This document shows, piece by piece, positions 1-11,390 of a DNA stretch of 64,000 nucleotides. Under the pieces are notes generated by a model. It did no database searches, had not been told where the DNA came from, and worked only from the letters and a program-made list of their open reading frames with translations. Origin of the DNA: Xiphophorus maculatus (lineage: Eukaryota > Chordata > Actinopteri > Cyprinodontiformes > Poeciliidae); NCBI RefSeq assembly GCF_002775205.1, contig NC_036456.1:23060968-23124967 (forward strand), given 5' to 3'. A program made the position numbers and the translations under genes. Within the stretch, counting starts at the first letter, position 1; every line of letters starts with the position of its first letter.

Positions 1-2907
1 TAATCCACAAGCATCTGCCTCCATCCTTTGTCTTTTGTGGTGTTGTCTGTGTGTGTATTCTTTACTTATGTCTAGTTCTATCACTATATTTTGCATCATT
101 AGTGAAGTTTATTCTGTAACATTCACAGATTGTTGAAGCCTCATGCTTAGAGTCAAGTCATGGATTTTCTTTCTTCTAAGTGTATTGCAATGGTAATGTA
201 GTACAGTGTATATGAAATACTATAATAGTACATGTTGTAGTTGTATTTTTGTTATACTTTATTTCAGTATCTCACTTTCTACATTGGTCTTCAGAGTCCT
301 AGTGGAAGAAAAGTGTCGCTGCCAGTTCCTCTTCTGCATAGTGTGAAGTGGGGCAGACAGTCAAATATTAATGAGACGTCTGTCTTCCTTTCAAAATCCA
401 TGCCATCTCTGCCTATTGGGCTCGTCAAATGTGCCATGGTACCATCACACAGAATGCCTAGGTCCCTTCATTTTTTTCGCATTTTGCTGTTGGGAGCATC
501 TTATTGCTGAATAAAATCTTAACTTCTTTGTTGCTGACTAGTGCTAAAATGGTAGAATACTGAAAACCAGTTGTTTAACACTCTGACATAATTTACAGGC
601 CTGTACAGTAAGGTCACGGATTATTATGGCCATCAAAATCTGTGATCAGTGTCAATTTGGCTATTTGAGGGTTAAATATTGTTATAAGTGTGATATGACT
701 GTAATGAAAAGGTGGCAGAAACATTAAAAATCACGTTTAAAAACAACCAGAGCACATAGAATATTTTTTTTTATCGTTTAGCGATTTATTAAAAGGCCAC
801 AGTTGGTTTACATATTTTAATGACAGGCATTCAGTGTGATGGTCAGTCAAACAGTTTACAGAGTCGAATACAAAGTAATAAATTATATTTTCTCTGTCAA
901 TGTGATGGTAATAAAGGAGCCATGAAGTTTACAATCCTAGCTGTATTAGTATTAACACAGTTTACGTAAATACTCTTCTTCTCACTGATCTTCAAGACAT
1001 ACCTGCTCTCTATCGCCCTCTGCAGTCACAGAAAATGATGGGTCACATATTTTGATGTAACACCTGGCACGTTGATGCCTCAGCATTGTGGAAGTGCTCC
1101 AGCTACAGTAAGGCAAAACCAACGCAAAGCAAAGAACACAAAGTATCTCCATCCAACAAAACCCACAATTGTTTCAACACAGTTTCTTCCTCATCAATAC
1201 AATTTGCCGCGTTCACATCCAAACAACACGGGAACTGCATCGGTCACATGGTTTTTCTTAAAGTGAGACATGATGTTTCACCGTTTGCTCGGCGTATGTG
1301 CCGAGGTTTCTGTGTCATCTGGCCCATCACTATTTCTTTGTCTGACTGTGTAATGGGTGTCGGTGCAAATGTAACATGCAGCTCTGAATAAATCCATCTC
1401 AACTGCATTTTGTTGTCATGTTTTCTTTTTAAATGTTAAGTGACAGTATGTTAAGGATACAGTCATTTTAGCAATTGTTTATGTCAATGTTATTGAATTT
1501 CCCTTTCAATATTGGCATCTTTCTGGATTATATTCATCATGTGTTGTGGTATACACTTTTTTAATGAATCATTGAAAAAAGTGTATTTTTGTCAGTGTTT
1601 TTGTCCTCTCTACCTGAATTTGTAGCATTGGGTAGGACGCCATGTGCTCTACATACACCACAACTCGTGATGAATATAATCCAGAAAGATGCCAATATGG
1701 ACCCACTGCTGGGTAAAGTTAGACTACCTGTCAAGCTTATTCACAAGTCATTGGTGGAAATTCGGCATTTGCTGCAGCTGTGTAAATTAGAAGTGGTCTA
1801 AGTTGGTCTTATGACCTCGATTGAGTTTGAGGAAAGTCATTAACTCTCCAAATCAATGACTCAATAGTTTAGGTCTCGGATGGGATGAGGTGAGACTGTC
1901 TACTGCCATGTAAGTGGCAGAAGTTAACTGCTCTAAATAATTTATTCCTTCAACAAGCATTCCCTAATGCTCTGAAGTCTTTATCTCTGGTGTTTAAATG
2001 CCTTTCTGAATCTACATGGTTGCCTGTTGACCATGCAAGTCCACAGGCCTGCAAGGTCAACCAAGTTTGATAATCGAGTTCGATCCCTAGTTATCCATGG
2101 TTCAAACCCTGGAGCCCTGGTTAACAAGTAACTAGGATCCCAACTTCAAGAACTTAGCTTTCCTGGCAAAGGATGAAGGCAAATATGGACAAGTGGTTCA
2201 GCTGCTTCCTTGATCACAGTGACTGTAAGTTTTCACTTCTCATTGCTTCTGTTTGCTTGTTTGACCTGACACAGTTACACCTGAAGCAGTTCTTGATAAT
2301 GATGACAAGCAAAATGAGCTACTTCTGGGAAAACCATCGATGCTAAAAGACCTGTTCTTGTAAAGCACTTCATATAACATGCAGTCATTCACACATTAAC
2401 GCACAATTCACACGTTGATGGTGGCAAACTATAACCACAGCTGCCTTAATTATTCAAATTACTTTGTAAAGCCTTATTTTGTAAAGCCTAAGTTTTTGTT
2501 TTTACTAAAGCTACTTACTTCTTTGAGATTCTGTCAACTCAAACTGGACTATAGCTATCATATGTAAACATTTCTAAAACTTTGTTTGTCTTGACTGAAA
2601 CTAAAATGTCTGCCAAAAACAAGACTGAATAAAGAAAACTGTAGATATAAAGATATATTGTCAGCTGTTTGCAGCTTTGGTTTGCACCAGTTTGTCCTGA
2701 AACAAGTTGTGTTTCACTGAACCAAATAGCCACAAGTCAAGGCAATTAAACAGATAAAAAACCAACAGATATTTGCAAATAAAAGTGCAAAACTGTTTGT
2801 TTTCTTTATCATAACTTAGGACCAGCATGTTAAAATTTATCCCATATATTAAAGGGGTCCATGATAAGTTGTAAGAATAGATTTTATTTGAGAAATATTT
2901 ATTTTAG
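1..2907. other. No gene recognised; AT-rich intergenic DNA
   Basis: I see no convincing coding exon here. A short open frame near 241-510 follows a pyrimidine tract and ends at a polyadenylation-like AATAAA at about 510. It could be the last exon of a gene starting before the window, but the translation matches no family I know. A second GC-richer patch at 1000-1390 looks like decayed repeat. The long inverted repeat at 1509-1698 is listed separately. Confidence 0.4.
1509..1698. repeat. Long inverted repeat with 45-bp arms
   Basis: The arm at 1509-1553 is the reverse complement of 1654-1698 with about three mismatches, separated by about 100 bp. The spacer itself holds a smaller inverted repeat (ACACTTTTTT... 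against ...AAAAAAGTGT near 1554-1585). This looks like a foldback or MITE-type element. No flanking target duplication was identified. Confidence 0.7.
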
Positions 2908-3249
2908 ATGGAAAAACAATTCCATAATAATACTGTAGGTTGTTCAGTTTTTTAATAATCTTGGATTCCTTTAACCCAACTCAAGTGGCTTGGCCAGCCT
3001 TAAAATATTTTTAATTCAAGTTAGGAGGATGTAGATGAAACAGCCCATTATGACGTCCTAAACTGTGTGTATAACTAAATGTGTCATTTTATTTATGAAA
3101 CAGTTTCAAACTACATCTAAGAGCAAGAAGATTACAAACAAACTGTATTATTCTATAAAGGAAACAGCTAAACATGTTACTAAGGAATGCTAACAGACAG
3201 TTGGAGGCTAAATGTTGTAATAAATAAATACTAAAGTGATGCTACTTAC

Positions 3250-3280
3250 AGAACATGAGGCAGAGTGAGAAGAAAGCCAT
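3250..3280 (-). pseudogene. Orphan Fc-receptor-like first exon (copy A)
   Basis: On the minus strand an ATG opens a 31-nt exon encoding MAFFSLCLMF and ends in phase 1 at a consensus donor, GTAAGT. Length, phase and sequence match the first exon of the Fc-receptor-like gene at 34528-34558 (MALTSLCFIL, also 31 nt, phase 1, GTAAGT). In that receptor class the signal peptide usually spans two exons. I find no Ig exon on the minus strand between here and the window start, so this is an orphan exon, or the head of a gene whose body lies before the window or is lost. Confidence 0.6.
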
Positions 3281-3403
3281 CGTGTTATGATGTTCTCTTC
3301 CGCTACATCAGAAAGTATTTTCTCTCACCTCTACCTTGTTCAGGAAGTCAGTGGCACATAGAACATAACAGGAAAAAATATTATATTTTTATAATATATT
3401 ATA

Positions 3404-4668
3404 CACTGCCTGGCCAAAAGAAAAGTCGCCATCTGGATTTAACTAAGCAAATAGGTACAAGCCTCCTATTGGATAAGTACTGCATAGGCGATTATCTTTC
3501 AGCTGGCAACAAGTTATTTAACCCCAGCTGATGCAATGAGTAACTCCTCATTTCTTAAACAACCATGGCAAAATACACATCGTGTGGTCGTGGAAAAGAC
3601 GTTTGGCATGCTTGATGCATGCCAAATCATTGGCATGCATCAAGCAGAGAAAACATCTAAGGAGATTGCAGAAACTACTAGAATTGGGTTAAAAACTGTC
3701 CAACGCATCATTAAAAACTGGAAGGATGGTGGGGAACCATCATCTTCCAGGAAGAAATGTGGTCGGAAAAAAATCCTGAATGATCGTGATCGGCGATTAC
3801 TTAAACGTTTGGTCAAATCAAATCAAAGAAAAACAACAGCAGAACTCAGGAGTATGTTTAATTGTGAACGCAAAAGCATTTCCACACGCACAATGCGAAG
3901 GGAACTCAAGGGGTTGGGATTGAACAGCTGTGTAGCCGTAAGAAAACCTCTAATCAGTAAGGCTAACCAGAAAAAAAGGCTTCAGTTTGCTAGGGAGCAT
4001 AAAGATTGGACTCTGGAGGAATGGAAGAGGGTCATGTGGTCTGATGAGTCCAGATTTACCCTGTTCCAGAGTGATGGGCGCATCAGGGTAAGAAGAGAGG
4101 CAGGTGAAGTGATGCACCCATCATGCCTAGTGCCTACTGTACAAGCCTGTGGGGGCAGTGCTATGATCTGGGGTTGCTGCAGTTGGTCAGGTCTAGGTTC
4201 AGCAACATTGTGTGCCCAAAGAATGAGGTCAGCTGACTACCTGAATATACTGAATGACCAGGTTATTCCATCAATGGATGTTGTCTTCCCAAATGGAACG
4301 GGCATATTCCAAGATGACAATGCCAGGATTCATGGGGCTCACATTGTGAAAGAGTGGTTCAGGGAGCATGAGACATCTTTTTCACACATGGATTGGCCAC
4401 CACAGAGTCCAGACCTTAACCCCATTGAGAATCTTTGGGATGTGCTGGAGAAGGCTTTGCCAGTGGTCAGACTCTCCCATCATCAATACAAGATCTTGGT
4501 GAAAGATTAATGCAACACTGGATGGAAATAAATCTTGTGACACTGCAGAAGCTTATTGAAACAATGCCACAGCGAATGCGGGCTGTAATCAAAGCTAAAG
4601 GCGGTCCAACAAAATATTAGAGAGTGTGACCATTTTTTGGTGGCAACTTTTTTTTTGGCCAGGCAGTG
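3404..4668 (+). mobile_element. Tc1/mariner-type DNA transposon
   Basis: Terminal inverted repeats begin CACTGCCTGGCCAAAAG (3404) and end in the matching GGCCAGGCAGTG (to 4668), with TA on both sides (3402-3403, 4669-4670), as expected for Tc1 target duplication. The 1.27-kb length is normal for a full Tc1-like element. Copies B and C have no element at the equivalent place (around 12920 and 44240). This shows it inserted in copy A alone; short AT-rich sequence around it has also expanded. Confidence 0.93.
3536..4620 (+). pseudogene. Tc1-like transposase, one frameshift
   Basis: This would be the transposase that cuts and pastes the surrounding element. The N-terminal part has two helix-turn-helix-like segments (residues about 33-60 and 75-105) and the linker GRKK. 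The catalytic part shows the first Asp in WSDESRF, the second in QDDNARIHG, and the Glu in [12 protein letters not shown] count about 36 residues between the second Asp and the Glu. The frame breaks just after LWDVLEKA near 4465 and continues in another frame to 4620, ending KAKGGPTKY. A single-base indel therefore inactivates it. Near the start, a 10-bp perfect inverted repeat (TTTGGCATGC / GCATGCCAAA) surrounds about position 3610. Confidence 0.9.
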
Positions 4669-5429
4669 TATATTAATATATTATAATTATATATTAATAT
4701 ATTATAATCATTATCGAAGAAAATTCTTGTTGTTCTTTTACTGAATAAGTCAGTCCATGTCAGATATGCTGCCAAGTGTTTTCACAAATGTCTACAAACT
4801 TAGTAAAAGTTCACTATGTTCTGTTCTTTATGAGCTACTAAAAACCACATAAACACTGAGCTTGAACTACTAAGGAAACAGGAAACAAGCTGAGCTGCAA
4901 AGTTAGATGCATATTTTGTCTGTGACTGAAACCACTGAGGCATGAAATACATTGTGATTGCTCACATCCTGTGAAGTTAGTTATGCATATTTTATTGCTG
5001 CTTTACATAAAGGTTTGATGGAACTGTTAAACTTATAATATCTCATTACGACAATATCAAATACAGTATATATATATATATATATACTGTATATATACGT
5101 ATATGATAATGTTTCCGGAACTATGAGCTCGCACCCCCCCGCCCTCCCACGAGTGAAAGAGAAAGTATAATTTCTCTTGGTTTTTGACTCGACGACATCT
5201 CTACCATTTCGAGTACTTATCAAATATTAACTTAGTGCGTTGTTCTGACTCAACTCCAGCCACCCTAACAGGTGCCCGAGAATTGGGGCCCTACCGGGGG
5301 CACGAGCCTCCGGGCCGTGCATGCTGGTGGGTGCAGTCCGTGGAAGGGTACTTAAGTGTGGGTGCCCAGGTTCAGAGGGTGCGTGAGGTTCTGTGGTTCT
5401 TACGGAGCCGGCTTTCGGTGCTCAATTTC

Positions 5430-5850
5430 CGGCTATTATGTATGTTTGGCTGCCCCGTAAAGCTCCAGGCCTGGTCCCAAGTGTGGTTCTGTGCATACTT
5501 CCAGGCCTGGAGGTGTGCAGGGGTCAAAAGCAGGTGTTGTAGCCGGCTTCCAGTGCTCAATTTCAGGCTCTGACAGCTGTATTTGACCCCTGTAGACCTC
5601 CAGGCCTGGTTCTGTGCATACTTCCAGGCCTGGAGGTGTGCAGGGGTCAAATACAGAGGTCAGAGCAGGTTTACAGGGCCCAATTTCCGGTTATTTTATA
5701 AGCTCAGGGCCCTGTAGGCCTCCAGGGCTGGTTCCAAGTGTGGTTCTGTGCATACTTCCAGGCCTGGAGGTGTGCAGGGGTAAAATGCAGAGGTCAGAGC
5801 AGGTTTACAGGGCCCAATTTCCGGCTATTTTATAAGCTCAGGGCCTTCTC
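5430..5850. repeat. GC-rich tandem repeat, about 130-bp period, three units
   Basis: A core reading TGGTTCTGTGCATACTTCCA followed by GGCCTGGAGGTGTGCAGGGG recurs at about 5483, 5607 and 5740. The second and third units share further sequence, including CAATTTCCGG. It sits downstream of the minus-strand recombinase-like gene in a block far more GC-rich than its surroundings, so it probably belongs to the same inserted element. Confidence 0.75.
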
Positions 5851-6007
5851 GAACTCAAAGCCCCCGGTAGGCTCTGGGGCTCACCGACTTCCGGAAAGGT
5901 GAGCGGGCTCTGTTCGTCTCCCCAGCCAGCCTGCCACTCACCGTAAACCGGATGTGTGACAGTGATTTCCGGTCATTTTCGATCTCCTTAAAAATGCATT
6001 TCTCCGG

Positions 6008-6105
6008 CCCCAGGCTTCGGCCCAGATAGAGAGGCGGTTGAGTTGGAACAGCCGTGCGGTCCCGGGCTTCGGCCCAGATAGAGAGGCGGGTGAGTTGGAA
6101 CGGCC
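6008..6105. repeat. Two-copy direct repeat of about 48 bp
   Basis: The phrase GGCTTCGGCCCAGATAGAG with its following GGCGG..GAGTTGGAAC..CCGTGC occurs twice back to back. It lies about 160 bp beyond the stop codon of the minus-strand recombinase-like gene, in its presumed 3' region. Confidence 0.7.
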
Positions 6106-6268
6106 GTGCAGCTGGAACACGCAGAATTCCCAAAGGTTTGGCCTGGGGGAGCGGGCTGGTCCCTGGGCCCTGTTGCTGCAGCTGCATGGCCGGGACAGGA
6201 ACCACACACACCCACCCACCCACCCACCAAACAATGAAGAGACATGACAAATCTGTTGCATTCAAAGT

Positions 6269-9200
6269 TTATTGTGACGTTTCTCCAGCATTTCCCCTGG
6301 ACTGGTCAAACCTTTGCCTCATCTCCGCCATCTGGTTGAGATCCAGCTGCAGGGCATAAAATCAGTCGGCCGTGTGAGTGTCGTGACACATGACCCGGGA
6401 CATCTGCATCCGGACCTCACTGGATTGGGTGTTTCTGGACTGTGAGGGGGAGAGGGGCAGAGAGTCAGAGGGCAAGGGTCATTGGATGGTGGTTATGCTG
6501 TTTCCTGGATAGCTTACCATCGTTGCCACTGCGGTTCTAACGTCGGTAATGGAGGGTCTGCCTGGCAGCAGCATTGCTGCCCACGCGTTCCTTGCGAATG
6601 TCGTGATGTTGCTGATGGGCTGGTCATTGGTGTTGAACACCAGGTTACAACGGGGGCGAAGCCGAGCGTGGATCTCCATCCAGTGCTGGATCCACCCGAA
6701 TTCCTCGTGCGTGAGAAAGACCTGGGCACAGCCGAATGCCCGGGCCGTCTTGTGGTTCTTTACCTGCGGAGAGGTAAAGAAGGGGAGAGAAATGTTAAAT
6801 GGTGGGTGGATGCAGCAGCAGCACTGTCATCCATCCATCCACAGAAAAAGGTGAGTGTGCGGTGTGTGCAGACTTGCGTTAAGCACAACCCCTGGAGAGG
6901 CACAGCTGGACCCCCTCGCCGCCTCTCGGACCTCCTCGGTGGTAAGATTGGTCATGACGCCTGCGCGATGGCCGAAGGTAAGGTAGAGGGCAACGAAGCT
7001 GTATAGCAAATGTCTCAGGCCGACGTCGTGCCTCTTTTGCGATAAGCGCTCCAAGAGCTTGGGGATCCAGCTGTGAGATTTGGCGAGGCATCTGCGAAGA
7101 GGTTCAGGGGTTATGGAACACTGCAGCTTCTCATTTTTAACCTTCATTTGCTGCAGTACCACATGAGTTGCGATTTGGCACGTAGCCGACCTGAGAACTC
7201 GGATTACGGACACGAGCTGATGCTTTGACAGCCTGGAGCTTCTTGGAGGCGTCTCCATGAAGTAGACGTGGAACTGAGTTGTATTTACCAGGTAAACCTT
7301 AACGGTAGTGATTGCCTTCAGCTGCCCGGTGAGTTCACTGGGCCAGGCCAATATGCGTCCGGCGTCATCCAAGAAGCGCCAGGACCCCAAGGCCGTTTTA
7401 TCACGGCTCATGTAGCAGAGGCATGCAATAATACAACCCATCTTTGATTTAACATTTTCTATGTGTTTGCGCGAGGGTACGGCACCGATCAGGTGCCGTT
7501 TGTACTCCTCTAGGTAGCGATGGATGACCGGAGGAGGGAATGTAATCAGCCTACCCACCGTGCTCGATGACGGGGCCTGCGGTTCGGCCTGGATCTCGGG
7601 TACTCCAGATCTCTGCTCCAGCTCGACCACCGAGTCCACGGATGGGATGTCACGACTGGAACCAGGCCCGCTGGGAAGTATTAAGGAAGAATAATTTTAT
7701 GAATTAACTTTGGACAAAACGTTTGGCTCTCTCTTCCTTAATCTTCCGGGTCCTCTCAGCGGGCGACGTGCAGCCACAGGGAAAAACAACACTGCGCGTT
7801 GACGTCACAGAATCACAGAGTTTAATCCCATACAACGCATTAACAACAGAACTGCAGAGGGACAGAGATATACATTTTTACCTTGAGACAGGAAAAATAG
7901 AGAAAGAAAAAACAAGAAAAGGCAAAGACGCGTCTTTGGAGATAGCTGATGCAAAAAAGCAAAATAGTAGCAGCTTTCTGAATTTTTCTCCTGTACACAC
8001 AGTCTTATACTGAAGGTGTGTCTTCTCTTTTAAATATATTCACTTAAGGCGTTCCTCTAGTTGGCCAACTGGAAGCTACCTTGGACACTAAGAGAAACTT
8101 AGAAACTCCCCCTAATTTTACGGCAAAAATCAAAGGCCATTTGCTCCCTTGGTAAAACAAAAGAGCGAACAGCTGTGTCCTGACCCCTTGTGGTTCTACG
8201 GTCATTTTGGGTACAGAACAACCTGAGATAAGATTTCACAGATACCTGTGAAATCCGAAGTCTCTCCCATTATCTCTCCTTACATAAATTCTCAGAAGAA
8301 ACTTAAATTCAGTGATTTTGGTTCAAGGAAAGGTTATCTTTACAAACCCCAGTTTTGCTCCTCTACAGTCAGCACCTCAAAAGATCGAGTCCTGCCAAAA
8401 ATAACACATAAAATCAACAGAACAAAATGAGGTATAATTCCTGAGCAATTTTCTAATACTAAACAAAACATTTTCATTCAAACAATTTCCATTTGATTCT
8501 GATATAGTCACAGATAGTACAATTTTCAAATACATTCATCATTTACTAGATTAGTAGTTTTAAAATGAGATAATACAATCTTCGATAAAAACATGGTATT
8601 AATACTTAGAAAAATGTCTTAGAAATTAAATGTTAGTGGTTTCAACCTTCTGTGTTGTATCCAGTTTCACACCATCCCAGATGTTGGTTTCTATAAGGCT
8701 TTTGATCTTCTGTGAACTAAACAGGCTTCTCTCCCCCAAGCTCCAGTGATTCTGCCCTGCAGGATATTCTAATTTTATGGCCTCCTGTGCTCTGACAGCA
8801 CAGCAGGAGTCCTCACTGAGAGATCTGCATTTGGCCCCTGTTGTCTTAATGCTTGGTCATCTGGTTTAGTTTTAAATCCTTAACACAAACCTGTTCAAAA
8901 TAAAGAAATTTGTTCAAAATAAGAATGTTCAATATACCTTTTACACATGCCGTAAAATTAACTGTATTAAGCACTAAAAATAATAATTTTCCCTTAACAG
9001 AAGACATGGCTCCAGCTCCTGCGGCTGCGGGGAGGCCGCAGAGGTCAAACGGGGACTGCGACGCAGCCCGCCGGGAGAACCGCGCTTCTGCCCCACGTGC
9101 GATGATGTTGGAGAATCTCCGGGCGAGGGAAGGGAAGAAGCAGGGCAGGTGGACGACCCTGAAGGCAGCGTGCCGGTTGCGCTGTCCTCCGACCCGTCCA

Positions 9201-9765
9201 GGTCCAACCTGGTGGCTAACGGCGGGGTGGGACTAGAGGCCCGAAGCTCCCTCACCTGCTCAATGGTTCTTCGCCATTGCAGCCTCTTCAAAAGGCGTTT
9301 TTTCTCCCTCGGACCCAGATCACGGTGCGCGTCTTGGAGGTGCTGCGCGACCCTCAAGCTACCTTAAGTGCACCTGCTGACAGGACACTTCATGCCGCGA
9401 ACACTCACTCGCCCGCTGGCAAACGCAAAAAGGATCCTTCTTTCATTCCGCACGCTATGCACGTCATCTAAATGGCTTCACAGGCGCCAAGACCTGCTGC
9501 TACATACCGGACACCGGTTCTTGTACTTCGACGCCGTCATTTCGCCGTCAGAGTCAGATAGCAAGTGGCTAGAGCACATGGCCAACCCAGCAATATATAC
9601 ACACGCGCTTCCAATCACGCCTGATGAGGAACACCTCACCAGTTTGTCACATTCAGCAACCTGATTTCGGGCCGGAGAATCGGCCCGGAATTCTCTCCTG
9701 ATATCCGTTACGGCAATCGGGTCTCGTCCGTGGGGATAGGTGCCCCGATAGCCGCACGGTATCAC
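6269..9765 (-). pseudogene. Crypton-like tyrosine-recombinase gene with N-terminal zinc fingers, broken
   Basis: Read on the minus strand. The first part (about 9535 to 9000) encodes two Cys/His zinc-finger-like modules (CPVC...HLDDVH, and CPVSRC...HLQDAH) and a Ser/Pro-rich linker. It is cut by a solo LTR at 7679-8999; if the LTR and one 4-bp duplication are ignored, the frame runs through without a break. The following exon (7674 to about 6890) carries a box-I-like LTFGHRAGVMTNLTTEE. Exon 6763-6518 (82 codons, phase 0) has NHKTARAFG and SITDVRTAVATM. The last exon (6439-6269) has VMCHDTHTAD, then a TGA at 6362-6364 where relatives would be expected to keep Arg, then FYAL with the presumed nucleophilic Tyr. 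Other stops lie in the zinc-finger part. The family call rests on motif memory: Crypton or a related YR-domain gene. Confidence 0.65.
7679..8999 (-). mobile_element. Solo LTR of an endogenous retroelement (long variant)
   Basis: The ends are TGTTAAGG (minus strand, at 8999) and CCTTAATA (at 7679), flanked by a perfect 4-bp duplication GAAG (7675-7678 and 9000-9003). The same element recurs in opposite orientation at 62996-63816, also with its own 4-bp duplication. This copy is longer because it has about 440 bp (8275-8715) that the other lacks, bounded by a TCTCTCCC microhomology. No internal coding region is present, so this is the product of LTR-LTR recombination. It landed inside the recombinase-like gene. 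Confidence 0.85.
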
Positions 9766-10092
9766 CCGAACTTGCGGGACACTTGGTTACGATGCTAAGG
9801 TGGGCTAGGCGCCTGACTACAGCCAATAATGGTGATATGGCAATTAGAAGGATTCGACTGAGGAGCCTGTGTGTGAATAAACACCGTCAGACAGAAAGTA
9901 AAGTTATTGTATTTGCATGTATATTTTTCCATATATTTAGGAAGGTATTTAATAATATTTTATTATAAATATAAACACAACAAGAAAAACAACAATAACA
10001 AACAAATAAATAAACCCTGATGACACCCAAGAGTTTTTCTCTCTCTCATTCAAGTCCGTGCTTTTTGTTGGTAAGGTGATTAATGATTCACC

Positions 10093-10166
10093 AAACAATA
10101 GTCCAACTGGACTATTGTTTTATCTTTCAACCTTTTATCTGTCTAAATCTTTAGACAGATAAAAGG
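10093..10166. repeat. Two adjacent perfect hairpins
   Basis: The first has 13-bp arms (10093-10105 with 10108-10120) and a 2-nt loop. The second has 17-bp arms (10131-10147 with 10150-10166) and a 2-nt loop. Only 10 bp separate them. The second arm is also the end of the repeat family at 10150-11390, suggesting the structure formed at that insertion junction. Confidence 0.85.
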
Positions 10167-11390
10167 AAAATAAAGACAATCCCGCTATAAATAAATACAA
10201 AAAAGACATTTCCAGCAAAACAAACACATCCATAAAGATCTGCGTACAAAATATAAAAGAAAAAATGTAAGTTATGTGAACAATATACAGTGTCACTAAA
10301 ATCTGTTTTATTTAAATAAATTCACCTCCTTAATGCTGAGTCATTATAGGGCATCAGAATGAAGTCGCAGATACACCTGGATAAACTCAGGTATGCAGCC
10401 ATTCTACAAATTACTCAGTTGCTTTTTATAAACTATTTCATATAAATGTATTGTTTACTTCATTTTTTTCTACAGCAGGAGAAGTTGTGTCAAAAACACG
10501 GAACAGACTAAATTTCAAAATATTAGAAAAAGTAATTTTTTTTAATTAAAATTTATGGGAAAAAAACAAAGAAAAGAAAAAACAGTCCACAATCATCCTC
10601 ATTCCAAACACGTTCACTTTCACTTTCATCACTTGGTTCATGTTCACATTATTTATTGACTGTATCGAAGAATATCAAATATATTTTGATTTTAACTGAA
10701 GATATGAAATAATGCAATACATAATATACAATAAAATACAATGACTTAAATCTTATTGTATAGACTAGGCCAGTGGTCCCCAAACTACGGCCCGCGGGCC
10801 AGATGCGGCCCGCCTCCACATTTGGTCTGGCCCCTTGAACAATACCAGAGTATTTTCATATATGTGCATTTTTATTTGATAAGTTGGACTTTTGCAATAA
10901 AATGTTCCTTAGTAATGAACTTTATTTATTATTAACAATTAGTTAGTAACTATTTTATACATGCATATAATTGACCCTAACCCTTTTTTTATGTGGAGAA
11001 CCCAGTGTTATTTGGTTATTAATTATTTCATAAATAGTGTTATTTCCTGACTTTTGTTCTCTGAAGAATCCAGAAAAGGTTATTTGATTGTGCTTTCTGA
11101 AAAACAATACATTTTTATGTTTAGCACTCTTACAATCGTCACACTTTTTCTGTTACAAACTGACCCCGGCCCCCATCAGAGAAGGGACAAGTTATGTGGC
11201 CCTCACAGGAGAAAGTTTGGGGACCCCTGGACTAGGCCATCAAATCAGTCTGTGAACTACGTTGCCTGTAGGGATTTTTAATGTCCAGCAGGTGTCAGTA
11301 TTCAGTGACGCAGTAATGACGCAGTATCAATAGTTTTGCTTTGGATCGAAACGATACATGACGCCTCATTTATCGATCACTAGTCATAAC
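10150..11390 (-). repeat. Unclassified interspersed repeat, copy 1 (about 780 bp plus a nested hAT)
   Basis: Without the nested hAT element at 10771-11229, this segment is the reverse complement of 40708-41485 over its whole length. One end reads ACTAGTGATCGATAAATG and the other runs into the palindrome at 10131-10166. It has no coding capacity. The two copies are inverted, about 29 kb apart, and could pair in rearrangements. Confidence 0.8.
10771..11229. mobile_element. Non-autonomous hAT element (459 bp) with perfect 8-bp target duplication
   Basis: Ends are CAGTGGTCCCCAAACT and AGTTTGGGGACCCCTG, the hAT/Charlie-type terminal inverted repeat. GACTAGGC is duplicated at 10763-10770 and 11230-11237. 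The inverted relative at 40708-41485 carries the empty site with a single GACTAGGC (40855-40862 as reverse complement). It contains no transposase. Confidence 0.93.

Larger units (their letters stand above)
2908..5235. repeat. Duplicated receptor unit, copy A (truncated, promoter side only)
   Basis: This segment matches copy B from about 12450 to 13450 and copy C from about 43765 to 45065. It contains the orphan minus-strand first exon (3250-3280) and the promoter-side sequence of the V-domain receptor gene. Similarity stops near 5235, just short of where the signal-peptide ATG of copies B and C would lie. A Tc1 element (3404-4668) interrupts this copy and is absent from B and C. The receptor exons themselves are missing from copy A. 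Confidence 0.85.

Noticed and set aside
5104-5230. Possible signal-peptide exon in copy A
   Set aside because: Similarity to B and C ends before the start codon; no ATG with a hydrophobic run and donor follows.
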